Assembly: GCF_963169125.1 (NCBI RefSeq)
Contig: NC_084802.1
Span: 12,772,896-12,836,895 of the forward strand
Reading direction: 5' to 3'
DNA length: 64,000 nucleotides
Source: Humulus lupulus
Taxonomy: Eukaryota > Streptophyta > Magnoliopsida > Rosales > Cannabaceae
This document shows positions 24,144-34,320 of the stretch, piece after piece (the first letter of the stretch is position 1; each line of letters begins with the position of its first letter). Both the position numbers and the translations under genes were made by a program. A model generated the notes under the pieces. That model did not search any database. It was not told where the DNA came from and saw only the letters and a program-made list of their open reading frames with translations.

Positions 24144-24355
24144 TGTTAGAGTTATTATTTGAGGGCATTTTAGTATTTTCTTAATTATTGTTATTTTATA
24201 TCTTTTGCCTTATATAAAAGGCTTGGCTAATTAGTTTTGTAACCTAGAACTCTTTTCTCTCTATTTTGCAATACACTCTAGCCTCCCCTTTTCTCTCTTC
24301 ATCATTTTGCTATCTCTATTTGAGTTTTATGGATTGTATATTTGCATAATTATCA
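24144..24355 (+). repeat. C2 3' LTR
   Basis: Direct repeat of 7643-7853, preceded by the polypurine tract TTTGAGGGGGG (about 24133-24143). Confidence 0.9.
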
Positions 24356-24578
24356 TATATATGATCCATCCATATGATTATAGCAACAAATGCTGCAACT
24401 TTCTTATCTAATCAGTCATTTCAATTCTTTGAATAAATATAATATATTGACTAATCAAAATTTCTGAGTTAATTGGCGATACAATTTCCCATAGTTATAG
24501 TTGAAAAAGAAACTATATACATATATATAGGTTGATTCACTTGAGCCTTCCTAATTCTTGGCTTGGCATATCTAAAGT
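24356..24578 (+). promoter_or_regulatory. Distal promoter segment of EC1-like gene 1
   Basis: From about 24440 (GACTAATCAAAAT..., GAGTTAATTGGC..., CTTCCTAATTCTTGGCTTGGCAT) it aligns with 39045-39167 and 52563-52683, the upstream regions of the other two EC1-like copies. C3 then separates it from the proximal promoter at 29425. Confidence 0.7.
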
Positions 24579-24947
24579 TGCTATACAATGCTACCGAACA
24601 CACACACAAACTAGAAACTAAGAACACAAGCCTACAATAACACACTCATACACTAAACTGTCAAGAACATTTCTATGTACGTGGTTCAGAAGGATTTCTC
24701 CAACCTACGTCCATGGGAAAACCAACTCTCTTTGATCTTTATTGCTCTGATGATGATTACACAGTAAGCTAGTTATATTACAAATGATTACAAGCCTATT
24801 TATAGCTACAGAAACAGAATATAACTAGCTTAGCTGTTAAACATGACAGTTGTACATATTTAGCTAACAATCCTATACCAGAGGCTTTATAAGATAGCCA
24901 AATAGTGTATACAACAATCAGATTACATTAGCAATCAACACATCACA
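24579..24947 (-). repeat. C3 3' LTR
   Basis: Begins TGCTATACAATGC and ends CACATCACA on the plus strand. It is a direct repeat of 29056-29424 of equal length. Confidence 0.9.
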
Positions 24948-25004
24948 ACTCTCCACCTTGATTGATAATGAACAATTAGAGAGAAGATTTTCAGATCACT
25001 ATTC

Positions 25005-26741
25005 TTAATCATTTGTGATCTGAAGTAAGTTTAGACAATGTCTAAACTTGGTTATAGGCAAAGGCTTTGTAAGCATGTCTACTGGATTGTCATCAGTGGA
25101 TACTTTGCTGAGTTTGACCCTCCCTTCTGAGATAACATCTCGAATGAAGTGTAATTGCACATCAATGTGCTTAGTTATTTCATGGAAGACCTGATTTTTG
25201 TTGAGGTGCATGGCACTTTGACTATCACAGTAGACAGTTAAATGTTTCTGGTCTATGCCAAATTCTCTAGTAATTCCTTTTAGCCACAACACTTCTTTCA
25301 CAGCTTCTGTACATGCTATGTATTCAACCTCAGTTGTAGATAAAGCAACAATAGACTGTAGGTTTTCTTTCCAGCTTATCATGCACCCATTCAAATTGAA
25401 TACATATCCTGTTTGTGACCTTCTTGAGTCAATGTCACCAGCATAATCACAGTCTACAAAGCCTACTACTTCCGACTTATTTGTACCAGATCCATACAAT
25501 AATCCCATATTTGTAGTTCCCTTTAAATACCTCATGATCCATTTGACAACTTTCCAATGCTCTATGTCTGGTTTTCCCATAAATCTACTCACAATGCTTT
25601 GCATAACATAGATCAGGATGAGTACAAACCATTAGATACATTATACTTCCCACTACATTCGTATAAGGTATCCTTTCCATATAGTTACTATCATCTTTAG
25701 TAAGAGGAGACTGAGTACTAGAGAGTTTGAATTGCTGACTATTAGAGGTGCTAACTGGTTTTGTATCACTGGAATCAAACTTACTCAGAATCTTAGAAAT
25801 GTAGCTACTCTGAGATAACTTCAATCTTCTACAGTTTCTGTCTCAAGTTATTCTATTCTTAAAATCCTCTTGGCTGAACCAAGATCCTTCATCTCAAACT
25901 CTCTATTCAACAATTTCTTAACTTTGTCTATTTCTCCCTTATACTTACTTGCAACTAGCATATCATCTACATATAACAGTAGGTAAACAATAGCTTTTGC
26001 ATTCCTCACATATACACAACTATCATATGAACTCCTCTTGAAACTAGATTTGATTACAAAGTCATCAAACCTTTTGTACCATTGCTGAGGAGATTTCTTT
26101 AGCCCATATAAAGATCTTTTCAATAGACAAACATGTTCTTCCTTCCCTCTTACTTCAAAGCCTTTTGGTTGACTCATTAGAATATGTTCTTCTAGATCCC
26201 CATGTAGAAAAGTTGTTTTGACATCCAACTATTCAAGCTCTAAATCTTCAACAGCCACCATACTTAGCAAAATTCTTATTGATGTATGTTTCACTACAGG
26301 TGAGAAGATCTCATTATAATCCACTCCCTCTCTTTGTGTAAAACCCCTTGCTACCAATCTTTCCTTATATCTGTCTTTTTCTACACCTAGGATACCTTCT
26401 TTGAACTTATAGACCCACTTGCTTCCAACTATTTTCTTTCCAGCAGGTTTTTCTATGAGAATCCAAGTTCTATTCTTGTTAAGTGAGTCTATTTCTTCCC
26501 TCGTTTCTTTTTCCCACTTAAGTCTATCATTTGACATCATAGCTTCCTCATAAGTTCTAGGTTCATCACTCACATTTGTTATGCTTAGAGCATAATGAAC
26601 CACATTTGCAAAACCAAACCTGGTTGGAGCTTTGATTGCACTTCTCTTTCGGTCCCTAACCAATTGATAATCTTGAGTATCATCATCATCTTCATCTTGA
26701 TCAATTTCTGTTTCCTCTTGTTGATCCACTTCTTCTCTCAA
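25005..26741 (-). pseudogene. C3 reverse transcriptase and RNase H
   Basis: Reverse transcriptase starts in the 26229-26741 frame (WEKETREEIDSLNKNRTWIL, VGSKWVYKFKEG) and is broken by a stop at 26228. It continues in 25848-26228 (MDVKTTFLHGDLEEHI, LYGLKKSPQQW, intact LLYVDDMLVAS). Another break lies near 25830. RNase H in 25005-25604 shows CDYAGDIDSRRSQTGY, VALSTTEVEYIA and KHIDVQLHFIRD. Confidence 0.88.
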
Positions 26742-27250
26742 ATCTCTTCAATTTCAACTTGTTACTTATGCTGATCTTGTTCTTCAAGCTCCACCTCAAA
26801 CTGAGTACTACTATTTGCAACTTTACTTGTACCTTTAACTTGCCTTTTGATTGTATCTTTGTACATTTTACTTTCTTCAAATACAACATCACGGCTAATA
26901 AAGTACTTTTGATGGTTTCCTGGCTCAATACTCCACATTTTGTATCCTTTTACTCATTCTTGATACCCAATAAAGATGCATTTCCTTGCTATAGCATCTA
27001 ACTTATCTTGCCTTATATGAGCATAAGCCACACACCCAAAAACTCTCAAATGCCCATAGTTTGCAGCATGTCCAGTCCAAACTTCAATTGGAGTTTTAAA
27101 ATCAATGGCAGATGAGGGACATCAGTTTATTAGATAGCAAGCAATCACTACAGCTTCAACCCAGAAATTCTTTGGAAGTCCTGCATAAATGAGCATACAT
27201 TGGACTCTTTCCAAGATAGTTCTATTTAGTCTTTCAGCAAGCCCATTCTG

Positions 27251-28140
27251 CTATGGAGTTTTGGGTACTGTCAAGTGTCTACCAATACCATTTTGCTTGC
27301 AAGACTTGTTAAACTCATCTGCACAAACTTCCAATCCATTATCTGTCCTAAACTTTTTAATCCTTCTCTCAGTTTGGTTTTCAAGCATGATTTTTAGTTC
27401 TTTAAACTTTTCTAGAGCGTCATTCTTATTATTTAAAAATTTACACACAGACATGCCTAGAAAAATCATCTATGAAGGTTAGAAAGTACCTCGCACCACC
27501 TCTGGATATTGTTCTGGTTGGTCCCCATAAATCTGAGTGCAAGTAGTCTATAATGCCTTTTGTTTTATGCATTCCAGTCCCAAACTTGACTTTAGTTGAT
27601 ATACCAAGAACACACTGCTCACAAAATCCCAACTCTTGTATCTAATCTTTGCCAAAGACTCCAATTTTGCCCAGAATTTTCAAACCTCCCTGGCTAATGT
27701 GCCTAAGCCTTCTATGCCAAAGTAGAGTTGTTTCATCAGCATTTTTTGTTACTGCATTTTCCTGATGCTTCAAAGTACTTCCTTGTAGTACATATATCCC
27801 ATTTACCACTGAACCCTTCATGATGACCATAGACCCTTTTATCACCTTTAAAAGACCATTTTCAACTTTTACAAAGCAACCATATTGATCAAGCATGGCT
27901 ACTGAGATTAAATTCTTCTTGATTTCAGTAACATGTCTAACATTCTTCAATTCTGTGACACTTCCATCATTAAGTTGCAACTTGATCTTGCCAATTCCAA
28001 CAATTGAGTATGCTTGATTGTCCCCTAGTTTCACAGTCCCACCACTTAGCTTTGTATATTCACAAAACTAATTTCTGTCTAGACAAACATGAAAAGAACA
28101 CTCTGAGTCGATCACCCAGCCACAATCTGAACATCCATTT
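27251..28140 (-). pseudogene. C3 protease and integrase
   Basis: The protease site near 28101-28120 reads VIDSECSFH: the glycine of the D-S/T-G triplet has become glutamate. Pre-integrase (LLWHRRLRHISQGGLK) ends at a stop by 27642. The integrase start (DYLHSDLWGPTRTIS) and middle (KFRTDNGLEVCADEF) are in separate frames at 27441-27632 and 27251-27469. The integrase C-terminal part near 27000-27240 is readable only in pieces. Confidence 0.8.
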
Positions 28141-28144
28141 GTCA

Positions 28145-28962
28145 CTACCAAGATCCATGCACTCTCATATCCTTCACTGTCACCACATTCAGAGACACAT
28201 CAACATCTCCATTTTTCTTTTGATTGTCACCTTTCAGCACATGACAATCTTTCCTTAGATGATCCGTTTTATTAGAAACAAAGCATCTCCTTTTAAACTT
28301 CGAATTTGTCTTCCCTTTGTTCTGACCCGATTGATGCTTGTTCTCTTTCTCGGAAGTTTTCCCTTGTACAAATAACCCATCTCCATTCGAATCTTCCTTC
28401 AATCTTGACTTTCTTTTCAATTCCTTTGACATCAAAGCACTTTGAACCTCCTCTAGTGTTAGAGACTCCTTTCCATACATCATTGTATCAACAAAATGTT
28501 CATAGATTTCTGCTGGAAGTGAATTCAGAACTATAATTGCTTGGTCCTCATCCTCAATCTTGATTTCTATATTCTCCAAATCAAGAATAATCTTGTTAAA
28601 GTCATCTAGATGATCTTCAACACTCCTTCCTGGTTGCATCTTGAAAGAGTATAGCTTCTGTTTCAAGAACAAACGATTTGCAAGTGACTTTGTCATATAC
28701 AAAGTTTCGAGTTTCTTCCATAGCCCAGCTGTAGTGGTTTCCTTAGACACTTCTCTTAGAACCTTGTCTCCAAGACTTGGGATGATTGCACTATGTGCCT
28801 TTTCAAGAATCTCAGTCTTCGCCTTCTGAGTCTTGTCTTTAATGTCATCCTCTCCAAGTAAAGCACCTTGAATCCCTTGCTGCACCAATAAATCTCTCAT
28901 CTTCACTCTTCACAAGCCAAAATCATTTTTCCCTATGAACTTTTCGATATCGAACTATGCAT
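28145..28962 (-). pseudogene. C3 gag
   Basis: The start is probably near 28962 (MGNA..DIEKFIGKNDFGL), with two nonsense codons before the open frame at 28906. That frame carries KTKSLANRLFLKQKLYSFKMQ-type UBN2 gag sequence (read as LYMTKSLANRLFLKQKLY) and SVEDHLDDFNKIILDL. The zinc knuckle near residue 210 reads CFVSNKTDHLRKDC, with its second cysteine replaced by serine. Confidence 0.85.
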
Positions 28963-29055
28963 TGCCCATTGTCTTCGATTCTTCTCAGATTGCTCACCAG
29001 ATACTTGAAACTGAAATCAAGAACCTCCTTCGAACAACCTGGCTTTGATACAAGT

Positions 29056-29424
29056 TGTTATACAATGCTATCGAACATACACACAAACTAGAAACTAAGA
29101 ACACAAGTCTACAAGGACACACTCACACACCAAACTGTCGAGAACACTTCTGTGTATGTGGTTCAAAAGGATTTCTCCAACCTACATCCATGGGAAAACC
29201 AACTCTCTTTGATCTATATTGCTCTGATGATGATTGCATGGTAAGCTAGTTATATTACAAATGATTACAAGCCTATTTATAGCTATAGAAATAAAATATA
29301 ACTAACTTAGTTGTTAAACATGACAGCTGTACATATTTAGCTAACAATCTTATACCAAGGGCTTTATAAGATAGCCAAATAGTCTATACTACAATCAGAT
29401 TACATTAGCAATCAACACATCACA
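29056..29424 (-). repeat. C3 5' LTR
   Basis: Direct repeat of 24579-24947, starting TGTTATACAATGC. Its open frames are not genes. Confidence 0.9.
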
Positions 29425-29623
29425 AACGCCAGCTAACTACTATTATAAATTCAATAGAAATTAATGATATAAATCTAATTAAATGAACCTTTTATAAAAT
29501 TCATATTTTGATTCATGGATAGACTCTTCACCTCACCTTTCTAACATTGAAATCTAAAAACACACTCTATATAAACGGTATTTGCATAATAAGTAAGTAC
29601 CACATCTCTCTCATTACTAGAAA
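29425..29623 (+). promoter_or_regulatory. Proximal promoter and 5' UTR of EC1-like gene 1
   Basis: Contains a TATA box (TATATAAA, 29568-29575) about 50 bp before the ATG. The segment from CTATTATAAATT to CTCTTCACCTCACC aligns with the regions just upstream of the copies at 44090 and 52883. Confidence 0.65.
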
Positions 29624-29890
29624 ATGGCTTATAAGGTAGTGAAACTCTTTGTTTTGATAACAACTCTTTTTGCTCTGACCCTTCTAATGTCAGCAGCCAA
29701 GGCTAGATCAAAACCAAGCTCAAGCTCTTACCGGTCAGGATGGAACTGCTGGGAGTTCATGGCTGCATGTGGCTGGGAAGCTATGCTCTTCTACCAAGGC
29801 AAGGCTAGCCTTGGCCCTAACTCTTATTCTGCCATCAACACCATCACTGCCCGCCAATGCTGGCCACCCATTCCTACTGGTCTCAAGTAG
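29624..29890 (+). CDS. Short EC1-like prolamin-type secreted protein 1
   Basis: 88 codons. A signal peptide (about residues 1-27, ending MSAAKA) is followed by a short prolamin-like segment: NCWEFMAACGWEAMLFYQG, ASLGPNSYSAINTI, ARQCWP. This matches the EC1/ECA1 layout up to the fifth cysteine, but only Cys42, Cys49 and Cys79 remain. The CC pair is Ser-Tyr, and the protein stops before the sixth cysteine. It is probably secreted. Whether it folds or has the sperm-activating role of EC1 is doubtful, since the disulphide pattern cannot form. It may be a decaying paralog. C3 was inserted about 200 bp upstream of the ATG. Confidence 0.75.
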   Translation: MAYKVVKLFVLITTLFALTLLMSAAKARSKPSSSSYRSGWNCWEFMAACGWEAMLFYQGKASLGPNSYSAINTITARQCWPPIPTGLK

Positions 29891-30490
29891 AAAATGCCAA
29901 GAGAGAGCTTCTTCATATATCACCTCCTTTGTGTTTTGTTATGTTTCCTTAATATAATAATGCCTATTGGTCGGTGCTTGCATTAAATACTTATGTGGCT
30001 TTCTTTTCATTTCTTTGTTAAAATTTTACCGAGGGATGTATGTGTTGAAAACTATATAGTATAATTGCTTAATTTACAAGTAAGTGATTTGAAGAACACA
30101 TACTAAGTAACTCAGTCACATAACGTAAATAATAAAATAAAAAATTCAATTGTAGTGTACTGTGTATCCAATTTCTATGACATAATAATCCCATGAATAG
30201 ACAAAACTTGATATATTGCAGAAAATCTTAAGAAAAACAAAGAAGATCATGCAAAATGTAACATCCAATTATTTAAGGCCACATATACATAAGTCATATC
30301 ATATATATGTGTGTGTGTGTTGTTTACAAGAACTATACCAAAAATCCCAAAAGTAACATTATAAATTAAGCAAATAACAAATCATTTGCTTACTTTATTA
30401 AGATTTTTTTTAATGTTTACCAATTTTAATATGAGTGTTGTTATTTGACACCTCTAACACTATATAAGGTGACACCTTATGATTAGTTAG
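29891..30490. other. 3' flank of EC1-like gene 1
   Basis: AT-rich. It aligns in blocks (TATATGTTGTTTACA..., CAAATCATTTGCTTACTTT...) with 53700-54120 and 44440-44760, the downstream regions of the other short copies. No gene seen. Confidence 0.6.
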
Positions 30491-30734
30491 TGTGAGAATT
30501 GTTTCATCAAATCCTAAAATATCCAACGGTCACTTTATAAGTCAGTTAGTTACTCTTGTTACTATATATATATATGTGGGCTCTCATTCAATACACAGGA
30601 TACATAATACAAGTCTAGAGAGAAAGAAAAGAGAGTAGAGAGAAATTTTTTTGGGTACTTAGAAAGAGTAGAAGGGGTTTTTGTATTGGGCATAAACGTA
30701 ACTGTTATGAGAAAGTATTTTGTCCATGGTGTGA

Positions 30735-31001
30735 GATTATGAGATTGTGAGAAACTGAGTGAGGAGTTTGTATAACAGAGGAGCTACTCGACTGTACTGT
30801 GAACATTTTGTTCTCTTCATATTGAAGAGCCAAGATAATGGATAACACTGGATATAGGCCAATGGTGAGAAGATTATGAGATTGTGAGAAACTGAGTGAG
30901 GAGTTTGTATAACAGAGGAGCTACTCGATTGTACTGTGAACATTTTGTTCTCTTCATATTGAAGAGCCAAGATAATGGATAACACTGGATATAGGCCAAT
31001 G
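30735..31001 (+). repeat. Tandem duplication of 137 bp, 5' LTR only
   Basis: The segment starting GATTATGAGATTGTGAG and ending AGGCCAATG occurs twice in a row, joined by GTGAGAA. The 3' LTR has a single copy at about 37806-37935, so the duplication arose after insertion. Confidence 0.9.
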
Positions 31002-31987
31002 ATTTTGGCTGAACCAGTATAACTCTCTATGTCCCTCTACTTTTCTTGTTCTGTTTTTGTGAATAATATATGTTTGACTAAATAGTTGTGTATACATCTG
31101 TAATGCCCTGAAATCCCTAATGCGGTTTAATGGCTGGATTAGTAGGTCGGGAGGGCCATAATTGTTTAATTATGCCATTAACTGATTATATGCATGTTTA
31201 TGTGAATTATATTATAATATGATGTTATATGCATGCATGTGAGTTCACATTTGATTATTAGGGTGTTTTGGTAATTTGGCCCGTTGAGGGCATATTTGTG
31301 TATTTTGGTGCATATTGTGATTTATGGATGAGATCCCATTATTATGGAGATATATTCGAGCTATTCGGCATGAGACGGTCTTATATTATAAATTAGCGGT
31401 TTTTTCATAACGGGGTCTTTTAATTGGGATATTGAGTAATGAGAATGTTTATTTGATGATAAATTGGGAGTTATTAAGATCATGAGAAAATTCTGGAAGT
31501 TTTGGCTATAATGTCCCCGGGGGTGTTTTCAGGACCCCGAGCACTAGGTTTTATTTGAGGTTACTTAAGCTTGAAGTAGCTTGTCAGATAGAACCGTACG
31601 TTAGAAAATACTTTTCTCTCTTCCCATTAGTTCTGTTTACCATTCGAGGCATTTTCAAAGAAATCTCGAGTTCTAAGAGTCAGAATCAAGCGAGGATCGA
31701 GGCATAACGATCCTAGGAAAGATTAGAAGCTTCTTGACCGAATGATTTAACAAAAAACAACCCAATCGAAGGTAATCTAAGTTTTAAGTTTTGAGTTTTT
31801 AGAGTTTCTAAGCTTAGAATTGGATTTTGTGAATCGTTGAGTTTTTAGTTTGTTTGAGCCTCGGGATTTGATGGTTTTGGATCATTGGGAAGTTTGGGAA
31901 CTTTGATTTTTGGATTTGGAAGTGTTTAGGTATGTTTTTGGAAGGTTTAGGATGATGAAAGTCGAGTTCTTGGCTGGTTCTGGGTGG

Positions 31988-32085
31988 GGGGCCGCGGCCC
32001 TGGGTAGTGGGCATCGCAGCCTTTGCTCTTGGTGTGGCTGGGGGTCGCGACCCAAGGTGTTAGGGCTGCGGCTCAGGCAAGGTTT
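31988..32085 (+). repeat. GC-rich palindrome cassette in G3
   Basis: Contains GGCCGCGGCC and GGTCGCGACC palindromes within 70 bp of a GGGCTGCGGCTC segment. It sits in the middle of the LTR like the cassettes in G1 and G2. Confidence 0.6.
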
Positions 32086-32479
32086 TGAGGCCGTTTGAGT
32101 GTTTTGACCTCGGAAACTTGGTTTTAGGACTCGGGATCGTTCCTACTACCCGGATTAGTGGGGATTGATGTCCTGGAGGCTAGATCTTAGTTCGAGAACC
32201 TTTGTTATTTATTTTATTGATGGTGTCCCATATTTGGTTATGACTAGGTGACCGCTAATGGGCTAAAAACTAGATCGTTCTCAAGGGTCGTTCTTTTATT
32301 CATTCTCGCTCGAATCAGAGGTAAGAAAATTGCACCCCATATGTGACATGCATGGTTATTCATGAGGCATGTTGAATGTGTAAATATGGACATGGATTGA
32401 TTATTGAATGCTTAGAAAATCTTGCTCACTTACTAATTAGTCAGAATTGGCAAAGGTGTCAGTATCAATTGTGAAGCTG

Positions 32480-32616
32480 TGACTCATTAGTCAAGTTCGG
32501 CAGTGGTACTGGGCACTGTTCACACAATGCTGACTCATGAGTCAGGAACGGCCTTAGCATGTTCAACGCAAGCCAGCAAAGATTAGATCTAATCGATATC
32601 TGCATTAAATGACTCA
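32480..32616 (+). promoter_or_regulatory. Cluster of TGACTCA sites in G3 LTR
   Basis: TGACTCATTAGTCA (32480-32493), the perfect palindrome TGACTCATGAGTCA (32531-32544) and TGACTCA (32610-32616) fit the GCN4/AP-1-like core recognised by plant bZIP proteins such as Opaque2-type factors. They could be LTR promoter elements. No expression evidence is available from sequence. Confidence 0.45.
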
Positions 32617-32671
32617 GAAGAGCGTTAATGCTGGACCGACCTCAAGTTCGATGAAAACTATAAGCGCTTGT

Positions 32672-32813
32672 GTGACTTACCCATCAGTCACTCATGTGTT
32701 TAAGCTAGTGACTTACCCAGCAGACACTTATCTATTTAAGCTAGTGACTTACCCAGCAGTCACTCATCTGTTTAAGCTAGTGACTTGCTTGTCAGTCACT
32801 CATTATGGTTTAC
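32672..32813 (+). repeat. 36-bp tandem repeat, four units
   Basis: Units start at 32672, 32708, 32744 and 32780 with GTGACTTACCCAGCAGTCAC-like sequence followed by a TTTAAGCTA spacer. The last is partial and more diverged. It lies inside the G3 LTR, so the open frame across it is not a gene. Confidence 0.9.
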
Positions 32814-33489
32814 CAGGACCTCAAGTGATATTCACTCATCTGTTCAGAGCTATAAGCTCTGTGTAATTATAATAATAATAATCATTTGTTAATATTTATA
32901 TGCATTACTGTGTTTTCTTGCTGGGCTTTGGCTCATGGGTGCTATGTGGTGCAGGTAAAGGGAAAGAAAAGCTCAGCCAGCCTTGAGTGGAGAGCTTAGG
33001 TGGTGTTGTGTACATATGCGGCCGCTTGACCACCACGACCAAGGAGTTCTCAGAGGAACTAGGGGGTTTACCCTATTTTTGCCGCTTAGGTTGGCGGGTT
33101 GTAAATTTGAAACAATAATGACCATTTTGAGTTGTAAATAACTTGTAAATAGTTTTTGATGGGCCCATGAACAGTTTTATGTTTTAAATAAAATATATCC
33201 TTTCCTTTTGATTGGTTTTCCACCTTAGCCTGTTAATAATACCTCGAAGCACGTTTTTAACCAAAGAATTAGGTAGCGAGTTAAATTTCTGGTTCACCAT
33301 AACTGTTCTGGGGTAACCAGGGCAACATCTATATCATTGCCTTTGTTATAAGTTGTGCTTGACAGGATCTTGACACTAAAACCATCAGAGTATTCCTACA
33401 AATCAGAGCCAGGTTTCACAATCCAAAGAAGGAGCTCAAGATCCAAGAAGTTTCCGCAACAAGAAGATTCAAGAACGGGTTCAAGAAGG

Positions 33490-34295
33490 CATGACAACTA
33501 TGGCCAAATTCTAGCTTGAGAAGTTTGATGGCACAAACGACTTTGCTCTGTGGAGAGAAAGCTTGAAAGGGATTCTGGTACATCAAAAAGTTGCAAAAGT
33601 GCTTGGAGACCAGAAGCAATTGATTGAGAAACTCAAAGCTGAAGAAATTGCATAAATGGAGGAGATGGCCTATTACACTATTATAATGTACCTGTCAAAT
33701 AGTGTAAAAAGGAAACTAACTACTAAGAGACAACAAAGGGGCTTTGGGACAAGTTAGAAGAGCTATACATGAATCCATCCATTTCAAATAAAATTAATCT
33801 TCTTGAAAGATTATATGGTTTAGAAGGAATTCTACTCTATCATTAGATGATAATATTGACAAGTTCAATAAAATTAATGTTGGTCTTGCTAACATCAATC
33901 ACAAAGTAGATGAAGAAAGTCAAGCCATTATTCTACTAAGGTCATTGCCAATAGCCTATCAACAAGTCAAAGCTGCCACTAAATATGGTAGAGATGTTAT
34001 CACCCTTGAAGATGTACTCGGCACTTTAAAATCCAAGGATTTTGAACTACAATTAGAGAAGAAAGCCAAAAGATAAGAGGTGTACTTTTCTAGAGGAAGA
34101 ACACCAAAGAGGAGCATCTCAAGACATCATTTTCCATCTCATTCACGCTCCAAGTCTAGAGGAAAAGATTCAAGAAAATGTTATTATTGTGGAAAGCCAG
34201 GTCACATTCAAATATTCTGCAATAAAATGAAGGGTCAGCAAGGTTCCAAGCCAAGACAACAAATCTCAGTACCACCATTGATTTCATCACAATAA
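33490..34295 (+). pseudogene. C4 gag
   Basis: Starts near the ATG at about 33492 (MTTMAKF..) and reads LEKFDGTNDFALWRESLKGIL before stops at about 33508 and 33653. A UBN2-type gag can be followed in shifted frames to about 34020. A zinc knuckle CYYCGKPGHIQIFC lies at about 34177-34218 in the 34080-34295 frame. Multiple lesions. Confidence 0.8.
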
Positions 34296-34320
34296 CCAGT
34301 CCCAACATGAATACAAATCA

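Larger units (their letters stand above)
7643..24355 (+). mobile_element. C2: Ty1/copia element split by nested gypsy insertions
   Basis: LTRs at 7643-7853 and 24144-24355. A primer site TGGTATCAGAG follows the 5' LTR at 7854, and a TTTGAGGGGGG tract precedes the 3' LTR. Flanking AATAT (7638-7642) and TATAT (24356-24360) are a plausible imperfect target duplication. Coding runs 8082-9848 and resumes at 21725 after the nested block G1/G2. Removing 9849-21729 rejoins the integrase codons for D-D-H-T-I-F without loss. Around 11 differences over about 211 bp of LTR make it older than the elements nested in it. Confidence 0.95.
24579..29424 (-). mobile_element. C3: Ty1/copia element (Tork-like) inside EC1-like promoter 1
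   Basis: Two LTRs of 369 bp, 24579-24947 and 29056-29424. On the minus strand a tract CAAGGTGGAGAGT precedes the 3' LTR, and a primer site TGTATCAAAGCC lies beside the 5' LTR. Flanks AAAGT (24574-24578) and AACGC (29425-29429) are each one base from AACGT, the sequence at the paralogous empty site near 52685, so they are probably a decayed target duplication. The LSTTEVEY and KHIDVQLHF motifs and LTR style fit the Tork group. Numerous LTR differences make it one of the older insertions. Confidence 0.92.
31099..33324 (+). mobile_element. G3: solo gypsy LTR inside C4 5' LTR
   Basis: 2226 bp beginning TGTAATGCCCTG and ending CCAGGGCA, with a perfect target duplication ACATC at 31094-31098 and 33325-33329. 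Removing it restores the C4 LTR sequence found at 38025-38050. Its distal part (TTTTCTTGCTGGGCTTTGGC, then a GTGCAGGTAAAGG segment) matches G1 at about 21307-21360, so it belongs to a related LTR family. No internal gypsy sequence is present. Confidence 0.92.
30491..33400 (+). repeat. C4 5' LTR, interrupted by G3
   Basis: 30491-31098 plus 33330-33400 together match 37576-38102. It also carries a 137-bp tandem duplication (30735-30871 and 30872-31001) that the 3' LTR lacks. Confidence 0.9.

Noticed and set aside
32609..32866. 85-codon frame with repeated SVTYP/FKLVTYP peptides
   Set aside because: It is the translation of a 36-bp tandem repeat inside solo LTR G3.
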